Source: DASVWH01 sp036389715
GTDB lineage: Bacteria; Acidobacteriota; Blastocatellia; Pyrinomonadales; Pyrinomonadaceae
Reading direction: 5' to 3'
DNA length: 26,676 bases
NCBI GenBank assembly: GCA_036389715.1
Contig: DASVWH010000147.1
Location: 1 to 26,676, forward strand
In this document: one piece after another, positions 1 through 6,352 of the stretch
Layout: each line of letters begins with the position of its first letter
Numbering within the stretch: position 1 is the first letter of the stretch
Notes under the pieces: model-generated
Database searches by the model: none
What the model was told of the DNA's origin: nothing
The model's input: the letters and a program-made list of their open reading frames with translations, nothing else
Made by a program: the position numbers and the translations under genes

Positions 1-631
1 CGCCCGAGCGTTTGACTTCATCCTTGCTGATGAGCTTGAAGACGGCGGTCTGGCCGGGCTTGAGGAAGATGTTCGCGTCATAATCGAGGCTCTTCTTGGC
101 TCCCTGGGCCGTCACGCTGATGAACCAGGAGAGCAGGCTCACGCGGTAATAATCGCCGTCACGCATTGAACCCTTCGAGACGTTTATCTCTGTTTCCCGA
201 TCAAGCCCGAAGATGTAGTTGGCGGCGGCGAGACTCGCGTTAACCATCCTCACGTCGCCGCGGCCCGTGTTGCGCTCCAGGTTCAGCTGGGCCAGCTCGC
301 CCATGAAGGAGGTCGCAGACTGCCGCTTCCTGATGCTCGCCAGGCCGTCGCTCTCTAACTTCTGGAGCTTGGCGACAAACTGGTTGGCGTCCATGCTGAT
401 ATAGCTGGCGCTGCGGCTGAGTTCGGCCTTTTCGGGGATGAGCACGTTCCGGTCGTTGGTCGTGAAATAGGTGATTTCGATCTGAGACTGAAGGCTCTTA
501 TCAACCGCCTGGTTGGCGTGGACGCCGAAGGTCTCGATGTTCGGACATGATTGCGCGTTGGCTTCACGAACAGTGATCGAGGAGAGGGCGATTAGTGCCA
601 GGGCGGCAACGAAGAATCTCTTGTTCGTCAT
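1..631 (-). CDS. Secreted protein of unknown function, C-terminus cut off by window edge
   Basis: I translated 210 codons from an ATG at 631 reading leftward off the window. A strong Shine-Dalgarno sequence, AAGGAG, lies at 637-642, 5 nt before the start, which fixes it. The N-terminus (MTNKRFFVAALALIALSS) is a typical Sec signal peptide with likely cleavage after the ANA at residues 25-27. The mature part is hydrophilic and has no membrane segment, no cysteine motif beyond one Cys near the cleavage site, and no family signature I recognise. It is therefore probably periplasmic or released. The main context clue is its roughly 610-nt leader, which holds a c-di-GMP-I riboswitch, so its expression is probably tied to the motile/sessile switch. 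Coding is supported by an unbroken frame, the signal peptide and the ribosome binding site. The function is unknown. Confidence 0.8.
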   Translation of the reverse strand, partial: MTNKRFFVAALALIALSSITVREANAQSCPNIETFGVHANQAVDKSLQSQIEITYFTTNDRNVLIPEKAELSRSASYISMDANQFVAKLQKLESDGLASIRKRQSATSFMGELAQLNLERNTGRGDVRMVNASLAAANYIFGLDRETEINVSKGSMRDGDYYRVSLLSWFISVTAQGAKKSLDYDANIFLKPGQTAVFKLISKDEVKRSG

Positions 632-789
632 ATTATCTCCTTAAACTTACGACAACCTGATGGCTCGGTCGCAGAGGCCCGATGAAGTCGGTTTTGCGAC
701 CCCGGTTCGGCGGGGTTGTCCTGATTGGGTAGTGGGTACGCCCTCCTTTAAGAGCGCAGATGAGACGGAGGGAGTTTGACGCTCGGGCG
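632..789 (-). promoter_or_regulatory. 3' part of the riboswitch leader with possible SD sequestration
   Basis: This stretch joins the structured leader to the secreted-protein gene. On the minus strand CCCTCC can pair with GGAGGG (the latter around 743-748) across a loop of about 20 nt, and CCCCG can pair with CGGGG around 697-712. The true ribosome binding site AAGGAG (637-642) lies outside these stems as drawn. There is no clear T-tract terminator, so regulation here is more likely translational or by long-range folding. No open reading frame here looks real. Confidence 0.35.
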
Positions 790-1060
790 TGCCTGTTCCC
801 CTAGAGCGCAGGGCTCGGAAGCCACGGCCTCTAGCCTGGAACTCTCCGGCGTGGATTTCAGCTCACGTAATTTGGTCGTCTGGTTTAGCGTTAAAGGAAG
901 GGATGATGAAGGGAACGGAATCCACCGGAAGGGCCAGTGCAATGATTCCAACCGCGACTCCAGGTTTCGGAGGTGTGCTGGCAGTATCTATCCACCTCCA
1001 TCCGTCGAGTGAAATCCTCGAAAGATGCAGCCATGCGATAGACCTGCCGGAGTCCCGGCT
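790..1060 (-). ncRNA. Structured RNA region downstream of the c-di-GMP riboswitch
   Basis: Between the aptamer and the start codon at 631 the minus-strand RNA can form several separate, nested stems. In the first, GGCAG-TCTATC (1048-1037) pairs with GATAGA-CTGCC (980-992 region) and encloses GCATC/GATG and TCGAG/CTCGA. In the second, GGAATC/GATTCC (949-944 with 922-917) encloses CACTGG/CCGGTG (939-934 with 928-923). In the third, GTTCC/GGAAC (842-838 with 799-795) encloses CTAGAG/CTCTAG and an inner GGCT/AGCC hairpin with loop TCCG. It matches no RNA family I can name (no group I or II intron core was seen). It could be an expression platform, a second aptamer, a ribozyme or an independent small RNA. 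This is inference from complementarity seen by eye. Confidence 0.45.
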
Positions 1061-1065
1061 ATCTT

Positions 1066-1190
1066 CGGATCGCCTTCGGCAACCAGACAATCTCTCTAGC
1101 GGCGTGCTTTTAAACTGCTCGCACGCAGCGCAGAGACTCACGGCTTTGCGTCCCTGCCTCGCGGCAGGTTTGCCCTTATCGTGTGCAACC
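1066..1190 (-). ncRNA. Cyclic-di-GMP-I (GEMM-I) riboswitch aptamer
   Basis: Read on the minus strand, this element has the GEMM-I core in order: AAGGGCAAACC (1178-1168), a 6-bp hairpin CCTGCC/GGCAGG capped by the GNRA tetraloop GCGA, then GGGACGCAAAGCC (1154-1142), a long second helix (TCTCTGCG with CGC-TAGAGA, extended by CGTGC/GCACG), and finally TGGTTGCCGAAGG (1085-1073). By manual alignment to Vibrio cholerae Vc2, the ligand-contacting positions G20, A47 and C92 fall at 1175 (G), 1147 (A) and 1079 (C). All three are conserved, and a G at position 20 favours c-di-GMP over the cGAMP-sensing variant. The element sits about 55 nt into the transcript from the promoter at 1248-1276 and about 440 nt upstream of the ATG at 631. 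Whether it turns expression on or off cannot be read directly. Confidence 0.88.
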
Positions 1191-1247
1191 GTCATTTTGT
1201 AAAGAGCAGCATCACCGGCCTGCCTGACAGGCATCAGCGACATTCAC

Positions 1248-1276
1248 ATTGAACAATATTTAGCACGGTTTGTCAA
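1248..1276 (-). promoter_or_regulatory. Sigma-70-type promoter for the riboswitch leader
   Basis: On the minus strand the -35 is TTGACA (1276-1271), an exact match to consensus. It is followed by a 17-bp spacer and TTCAAT (1253-1248) as -10, a 4/6 match. Transcription would start near 1241, leaving a 5' UTR of about 610 nt that contains the c-di-GMP riboswitch. A small hairpin with TGCCT/AGGCA arms (about 1219-1231) lies between the start and the aptamer. Confidence 0.65.
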
Positions 1277-1562
1277 TAATTTAACACGGCCATGCGGGCC
1301 GATTTTCTCCGGGAGCCGTAAAGCCAATCAGGTGAGGCGCTTAAGGGACGGCCGGGCGTTGATGGACTCCGCCTCCGGTCTTGCTCCACGCTTAGTGCAG
1401 CCCGTTTGCGGGGTCCGCCCGGCCGGGTCGTCAAAGTCCGGGCCGGACCTGTTCACTCCGGCAGTCCTCATCGCACGCCGAAAATAGGGCGTGCGGGTTG
1501 ACAACCCTGCGCGCCACGAAAATACTGTCGTGCGAAGTGGCCGAGGTTGGAAAGAAAGGTAA
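1277..1562. promoter_or_regulatory. Divergent intergenic region with plus-strand promoter and inverted repeat
   Basis: This region separates the leftward riboswitch transcript from the rightward small gene at 1563. A plus-strand promoter is visible: TTGACA at 1498-1503, a 17-bp spacer and AATACT at 1521-1526 (4/6). Just upstream is a perfect 8-bp inverted repeat, CGCACGCC (1472-1479) and GGCGTGCG (1488-1495). It ends 2 bp before the -35, which fits an operator or activator site, though a terminator-like hairpin cannot be excluded. A short palindrome GTCCGG-G-CCGGAC lies at 1436-1448. Nothing else of note was seen between 1277 and 1430. Confidence 0.5.
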
Positions 1563-1796
1563 ATGTATGCGATGACTATGCCGGTTAACATGCACGCGGC
1601 GCGGATGGCTCTCAACCATGATGCGGAACTCAGGGAATGGGCCGAGCAGTGGCTGAAGAGTAAGGAGAGGGCCGTTCAATCTTCTCTGACGGACGAAGAG
1701 TTTGAGAAACACTGGCTCTACGTTCGCCCCGAAAGAATGCACGAGGGGGCCATCGAAGCCGTGACCGCATACAGGCAGCGCAGCCAGGAGCATTAG
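1563..1796 (+). CDS. Small acidic protein of unknown function
   Basis: The 77-residue product is charged, probably helical and soluble, with a run rich in Glu, Lys, Arg and Trp in the middle. It has no signal peptide or membrane segment and I do not recognise the family. The promoter at 1498-1526 lies just upstream, and AGAAAGG ends 3 nt before the ATG at 1563. An in-frame ATG at 1572 (MTMPVN) gives a longer, perhaps better spacing, so the start is uncertain by a few codons. The frame is free of the Arg/Pro-rich composition typical of false frames in this GC-rich DNA. It precedes the sigma-factor gene by 198 bp but need not share its function. Confidence 0.6.
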   Translation: MYAMTMPVNMHAARMALNHDAELREWAEQWLKSKERAVQSSLTDEEFEKHWLYVRPERMHEGAIEAVTAYRQRSQEH

Positions 1797-1994
1797 AGCG
1801 CCGCCAGCCATCACTGGGCTCTCCAGACCAGGCCGGGCCGTCGCCCTCATTCAAGCGCACGCCGTCAATGGCTCGCGTCAAAGCAGTGGCTCGCGCGCTG
1901 CGCCGCACGGTCAAACATCCGGGCGCGAGTGGCTAGACAGAAGGGGAGCGCGCATCCTATGCTGGCGATGGATAGCTTGGGTTGCGGGGAGCGC

Positions 1995-2555
1995 ATGGAG
2001 CAAAGTGACCGTGATTTGGTGCTGGCGTGCCGGCGTGGGGACGAGGCTGCATGGGAGGCGCTCGTGCAGCGTTACCAGCGACTCATCTATACGATTCCGC
2101 GCCGCGCCGGGCTCAACGAAGATTTCGCCGCCGAAGTCTTTCAGGAGGTCTTCGCCACACTCTTTGAAAAGCTCGATGAGATTGAGAATCCCGAGAAACT
2201 GAAGGCCTGGATGGTGACGACGGCGCGGCGTAAGTCCTGGCGCTTGCTGAGCCGGGAGAAGAGGGCCGAAGGGGTTAAGAGTTCGGACGAAGAGGGAGAG
2301 ATGGAGACGGGCATGCTGCCGGACAACGTCCCGCTGCCCGATGAGCAGCTCATCCGGCTCGAAGAACAGCACCTGGTGCGGGCGGCGCTGGCGGGTCTCG
2401 ACGAGCGTTGTCGTAAATTGCTGACGCTGCTTTTCTATCGCCCGGAGCCGCCGCCCTATTCCGAAATCGCCGCGCAAATCGGGGCGACCGCAGGCAGCAT
2501 AGGCCCGACGCGCGCCCGCTGTTTACAAAAATTGCTGCGGCTGCTCGAAAAGTGA
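1995..2555 (+). CDS. ECF-like sigma-70 family RNA polymerase sigma factor
   Basis: This is a 186-residue cytoplasmic transcription initiation factor. Region 2 spans about residues 20-90: the ALVQRYQRLIYTI helix, then AEVFQEVFATLFEKLDE and KLKAWMVTTARRKSWRL, the segments that contact core polymerase and the -10. After an acidic linker, region 4 (about 125-186) ends in a helix-turn-helix (YSEIAAQIGATAGSIGPTRARCLQKLL) that would read the -35. There is no region 1.1 or 3, so it is ECF-like. The ATG at 1995 is preceded by GGGGAG. In-frame starts at 1959 (ATG) and 1929 (GTG) would add 12 or 22 residues upstream of the usual N-terminus of the family. It heads a compact run with a zinc-finger partner (90 bp downstream) and a TPR-CHAT protease, so its activity is probably controlled by those proteins. 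Confidence 0.9.
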   Translation: MEQSDRDLVLACRRGDEAAWEALVQRYQRLIYTIPRRAGLNEDFAAEVFQEVFATLFEKLDEIENPEKLKAWMVTTARRKSWRLLSREKRAEGVKSSDEEGEMETGMLPDNVPLPDEQLIRLEEQHLVRAALAGLDERCRKLLTLLFYRPEPPPYSEIAAQIGATAGSIGPTRARCLQKLLRLLEK

Positions 2556-2644
2556 TTCGGATGTATTTTCCGTGCTTCGGGCGCGCACTGTGAGATGGAG
2601 TAAGAGATTGCCGCCCAATCTCGACCGAGAGCAGACACGAGCCT

Positions 2645-3241
2645 ATGCTTAATCATCTCCCATTTGCGAAAATCGCAGACCTGGCCGAAGGGCATCTTTC
2701 ACCTGACGAGCGCGCCGCCTCCGAGTCTCATCTTGCCGCCTGCGGGCGCTGCGCCGCGAAGCTCTCAAGGCTGGAGAGCGTCATCGGCCTAATCCGAACG
2801 GATGATGCGGAAGACGCTCCGGCCGGACTCGTCTCAAGCGCCGTCAATCTTTTCCGCGCCCGCTCGGCCTCTCAAAGACCTTCTCTCTCTCGCCGCCTGA
2901 TGGCGACGCTGAGCTTCGACAGCCTTCAAATGTCGCCCGCGTACGGCGTCCGCTCCGGGCAGCAAGCGGGCGCGCGCCAGTTAATCTATAATGCCGGGGA
3001 ATGCGATCTGGACTTGCGCGTCGCCCGGAGCGGCGAGGCTTGGGCGGTTTCCGGCCAGGTGCTCGGCCGGGAGTGCGCAGGCGGGCGCGTCGAATTAGAA
3101 GGCGAAAGCCGCGAAGCCCGGACCGACCTCAACGCTCAATGTGAATTTACGATCCCGGCCGTCCCGTCCGGCAGTTACCGTCTGCGCCTGTGCCTGAGAG
3201 ACCTGGAGGTGGAAATCCCACAACTTGAGCTAAGGGCATAA
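2645..3241 (+). CDS. Putative anti-sigma factor with ZAS-type zinc finger (soluble)
   Basis: The 198-residue protein begins with a zinc-binding anti-sigma (ZAS/zf-HC2-like) domain: helix, then His29-X3-Cys33-X2-Cys36, the canonical HX3CX2C motif. Such domains occlude the core-binding face of a cognate ECF sigma factor. Most relatives then carry a membrane helix and a sensor outside the cell. Here no hydrophobic segment is present. Instead a linker (about 70-110) leads to a C-terminal beta-rich domain (about 115-198; DLDLRVARSGEAWAVSGQVL, then a GSYRLRLC-type strand) resembling carboxypeptidase-regulatory or CnaB-like folds. The protein is therefore probably cytoplasmic. It lies 90 bp after the sigma gene and 3 bp before the CHAT protease, suggesting translational coupling with the latter. 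The partner assignment is inferred from gene order. Confidence 0.78.
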   Translation: MLNHLPFAKIADLAEGHLSPDERAASESHLAACGRCAAKLSRLESVIGLIRTDDAEDAPAGLVSSAVNLFRARSASQRPSLSRRLMATLSFDSLQMSPAYGVRSGQQAGARQLIYNAGECDLDLRVARSGEAWAVSGQVLGRECAGGRVELEGESREARTDLNAQCEFTIPAVPSGSYRLRLCLRDLEVEIPQLELRA

Positions 3242-3244
3242 AGG

Positions 3245-6085
3245 ATGGAGCGTGGGGAACTGGCGGCGCGTCTGGTGACAGCGGACAATGCCGAGCGGCA
3301 GGCATTGTTGCGCCGGAATTCTGCGCTCGCGGACATCGAGCTGGCCTACGCTCTCAAGGACATCTGCCTGGACGATTGGAGCGCCGCCCCCGCACGCGCT
3401 AGCGGGGCTGCCGAAGCCCTCAAGACACTCTCTGCCCTCGCCGCCAATCCTGAAATCGAAGCTCTCGCCTTATGGATTGCGGGTTTCGCCGCCGTCGTCG
3501 CCGAAGGTCAGCTTGAGCGCGCGCTTAAGCTCCTGGAGGATTCCGAAGCCCTCTTTATCTCTCTCGGCAAGCCGCACACGGCGGCTTCCACACAGGTCAT
3601 CAAGCTCTACGCGCTGGCGCTTCTCGGTCGTTACGACGAGGCGATTGACTGCGGATTGCGCGCCCGCGACGTGCTCATCGCGCACGCAGACCTCGGCGCG
3701 GCGGCCAAGATCGAGCATAACATCGGCAACATTCACCTGCGGCGCGACCGCTACCAGGAGGCGGAGCGGTTTCAACTGATGGCCCGCGAACGCTTCGCCG
3801 CGCTCGGCGATCGGAAACAGCTCGCCAAGACCGATAACAACCTCGCTATCATCTATACCTCGCAACACAAATTCCGGCGCGCCGAACAGCTCTACGATCA
3901 AGCCCTGGACAGCGCCAGGGCGGGCGGGCTGGTCCTGACCGAGGCAGAGATCGAGGCGAGCATGGGCAACCTGGCGCTTTTTCAGGGGCGCTACGACCGC
4001 GCGCTGGATTACCTGGAACGCTCGCGCCGGAAATATGCCGCGCTGGGGATGCCGCACTTGGCCGCGGTCGCCGAGCAGGAGATCGCCGACGCCTATCTGG
4101 AGCTTAATCTTGCGCCGGAAGCGGCAGCCATCTACGAACGCGTCGCCAAAACCTTCGCCGGGCTCGGGATGCAGGGCGAAGAGGCGCGGGCACTGGCGCA
4201 ACACGGGCGCTCGCTGATTCTTCTCGGTCGGATGACGGAGGCTCATGGGTTGCTGGCCAGGGCCGGGCAGCTCTACGCGGCCGAGGGCAACAGCGTCGGC
4301 GCGGCCATGGTCACGCTCACCAAAGCGCAGCTCCATCAGGCCGAGGGCGATTACGAGGCCGCGCTGCGAGCGGCTCTCTCGGCGGAAGGGCCGCTGGCCG
4401 CTGCCGGGGCCTGGCGCGGACAGCTTCTCTCGCGCTGGCTGCGGGCAGACGCGGCGCGCGCCGCTGGCCAGGAAGAAGAGGCGCGGGCCCTGCTCAAATC
4501 AACCATCCTCGACGCCGGGCAGCAGTCTCAGCCGGACATCGCCCGGCGTTGTTACACCTCGCTCGGCCTGCTCGAAATGGCGGCGGGCCGAATGCAGGCC
4601 GCGGAGGTCCCGTTCGGCCGCGCCATCACTCTCATCGAAGACCTGCGCGCGCCCCTGCCCGCCGAAGAGTTCCGCACGGCTTTTTTCAAGGACAAGTTGA
4701 TTCCTTACAACGAGCTTGTGCGCATCTGCCTGATGGACGAAAGTCGCAATCGCGCGGACGAGGCTTTCAGCCTAACGGAGCGCGCCCGCTCGCGCGCGTT
4801 GATGGACGCGCTCTATGGGACGCTCAAGCAGCGCGTCGAGCCGCAGGATGCTTTCGAGGGGCAGTTACTGGCGCGCCTCGAAGAGTTGAGAGAGGAGCTG
4901 AACTGGTTCTACAGTCGCATCAACCGCACGCCCGGCGGCGATTCCACCCACGGCAAACCGGACCTCCCGGCGCTTCAGGAGTCCGCGCGGCAACGTGAGA
5001 GCGAGACGCTTGAGATCATGCGCCAGCTCCAGCAGCGCAACCGGAGTATCTTTATTCAGGCGCAGCCGCTGGACCTGGCAGAGCTTCGGCGAAGCCTCTC
5101 GACCGGGACGGCCTTTATCGAATACACCTGTCTCGGCGGCGAGCTGCTCGCCTTCGTCGTGACGGACGAGGGCGTCGAAGTCGTCCGAAACCTCTGCGAC
5201 GTGGAGGAGACCGACGCGCTGCTCGGACAGTTTCGCTTTCAGCTCGACGCCCTGCGCTACGGCGCGCCGGGCATGCGCAAGCACCTGACGGCCCTGACCT
5301 CGCGCCTCCAGCATCATCTCCGGGCGCTCTACGAACATCTCCTGCGCCCTCTTGAGGCGAGCGTAGGCGGGCGGCATTTAATCATCGCGCCGCACGGCAA
5401 CCTCTACTATCTTCCGTTCCATGCCCTGCATGACGGGACGAGTTACGTCATCGAACGCCGCGAGGTCAGCTATGCGCCGAGCGCGAGCGTCCTGCTGCAT
5501 TGTCAGGCCAGGCCGCAACGCGCCTTTGAGCGAGCCCTGCTGCTCGGCGTCTCGGACGAGCAGACGCCGCGCGTCCGTGAGGAGATTGAGACGCTCGCGC
5601 CGCTCTTCCCGCAACAGGTCACGCTGCTCGACCGGGCGGCGACCGTCGCCGCCTTCAAGGAGCTTTCGCCGGGCGCGGATATTCTGCACCTGGCCTGTCA
5701 CGGGCAGTTTCGGCCGGACAACCCGCTCTTTTCCTCGCTCAGGCTCGGCGACGGTTGGTTGACCGTGCGCGATACCTACGATCTGGACCTGCGGTGCGGG
5801 CTGGCCGCCCTGAGCGCATGTGAGACGGGGGTCAACGAGGTGGCTCCCGGCGATGAGCTGATAGGGCTGGCGCGCGGTTTCTTCTCGTCCGGCGCGCCGA
5901 CGCTGCTGCTCAGTCTCTGGACGGTTGACGACGAGACGACGGCCCTCCTGATGGCCTCTTTTTACAGGCGCTTGCTCGCGGGCGGGACGTGCGCAGCGGC
6001 GTTGCGCGGCGCTCAGCTTGAGCTGCTGGCGGAGCATCCTCATCCATTCTTCTGGTCGCCCTTTATGATCGTCGGCCGCCCGTAG
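3245..6085 (+). CDS. TPR repeat protein with C-terminal CHAT caspase-like protease domain
   Basis: This is a 946-residue cytoplasmic protein without signal peptide or membrane helix. Residues about 70-480 form an array of TPR helices, with typical phrases such as LGRYDEAI, RDRYQEAERF, HKFRRAEQLYDQAL and QGRYDRALDYLERS. A coiled linker (about 490-620) follows, then the CHAT domain (about 620-946): IIAPHGNLYYLPFHAL, HLACHG with catalytic His819 and LSACETG with catalytic Cys859, then PGDELIGLARGFFSSG. The His/Cys dyad is intact, so it should be an active clan-CD peptidase, usually triggered by a ligand or partner bound to the TPRs. The ATG lies 3 bp after the anti-sigma stop, so the genes are almost certainly co-transcribed. 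The likeliest substrate is the neighbouring zinc-finger protein or the sigma factor; this is inference by analogy with CHAT proteases that control sigma factors. Confidence 0.93.
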   Translation: MERGELAARLVTADNAERQALLRRNSALADIELAYALKDICLDDWSAAPARASGAAEALKTLSALAANPEIEALALWIAGFAAVVAEGQLERALKLLEDSEALFISLGKPHTAASTQVIKLYALALLGRYDEAIDCGLRARDVLIAHADLGAAAKIEHNIGNIHLRRDRYQEAERFQLMARERFAALGDRKQLAKTDNNLAIIYTSQHKFRRAEQLYDQALDSARAGGLVLTEAEIEASMGNLALFQGRYDRALDYLERSRRKYAALGMPHLAAVAEQEIADAYLELNLAPEAAAIYERVAKTFAGLGMQGEEARALAQHGRSLILLGRMTEAHGLLARAGQLYAAEGNSVGAAMVTLTKAQLHQAEGDYEAALRAALSAEGPLAAAGAWRGQLLSRWLRADAARAAGQEEEARALLKSTILDAGQQSQPDIARRCYTSLGLLEMAAGRMQAAEVPFGRAITLIEDLRAPLPAEEFRTAFFKDKLIPYNELVRICLMDESRNRADEAFSLTERARSRALMDALYGTLKQRVEPQDAFEGQLLARLEELREELNWFYSRINRTPGGDSTHGKPDLPALQESARQRESETLEIMRQLQQRNRSIFIQAQPLDLAELRRSLSTGTAFIEYTCLGGELLAFVVTDEGVEVVRNLCDVEETDALLGQFRFQLDALRYGAPGMRKHLTALTSRLQHHLRALYEHLLRPLEASVGGRHLIIAPHGNLYYLPFHALHDGTSYVIERREVSYAPSASVLLHCQARPQRAFERALLLGVSDEQTPRVREEIETLAPLFPQQVTLLDRAATVAAFKELSPGADILHLACHGQFRPDNPLFSSLRLGDGWLTVRDTYDLDLRCGLAALSACETGVNEVAPGDELIGLARGFFSSGAPTLLLSLWTVDDETTALLMASFYRRLLAGGTCAAALRGAQLELLAEHPHPFFWSPFMIVGRP

Positions 6086-6234
6086 CGCCGCTCTCTTTCC
6101 ATCCGGCCGAGCGGTGCGCCTGCGTTCTCCCCGGCGAAACAATAGTGTCTCTCCGGCTGCGGTTTTCCCGGGGCTCATGCAGCCCGGCGCGCGCTTCGTG
6201 CATCGAAGATTTCCCGACGAAAGCCAGTCAAAAT

Positions 6235-6306
6235 AGGACCACCCCCGGTCCGGTGTATTTTTACGGTAGAAGCCTGCACTGTTACTCTGGCAGGGAATAT
6301 TGCCAG
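6235..6306 (+). terminator. Possible weak terminator and hairpins after the CHAT gene
   Basis: GGACC and GGTCC (about 6236-6250) form a 5-bp stem followed within 10 nt by TATTTTTA, a weak Rho-independent terminator. A second perfect hairpin, CTGGCA/TGCCAG (6287-6306), lies between it and the subtilase. These suggest that the sigma/anti-sigma/CHAT transcript ends before the subtilase gene, but the signals are modest. Confidence 0.3.
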
Positions 6307-6352
6307 TCCGGTTAGAGATGCTAAGTCCTTTATTTTCCGGTATTAACTAATC

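Noticed and set aside
863..1243. 126-residue minus-strand frame in the leader
   Set aside because: It translates straight through the c-di-GMP riboswitch (the KGKPAARQGRKA part is the aptamer core) and the stem-loops behind it, so it is structured RNA read as protein. It has no ribosome binding site.
3470..4336. 288-residue minus-strand frame, with similar ones at 4865-5377 and 5378-6178
   Set aside because: They are antisense to the TPR-CHAT gene, which has clear domains and catalytic residues. No ribosome binding sites or recognisable domains were seen.
6287..6306. Sigma-54-like promoter (TGGCA ... TTGC) upstream of the subtilase
   Set aside because: The GG and GC elements are 11 bp apart instead of the strict 10, and the sequence is fully explained as a perfect CTGGCA/TGCCAG hairpin.
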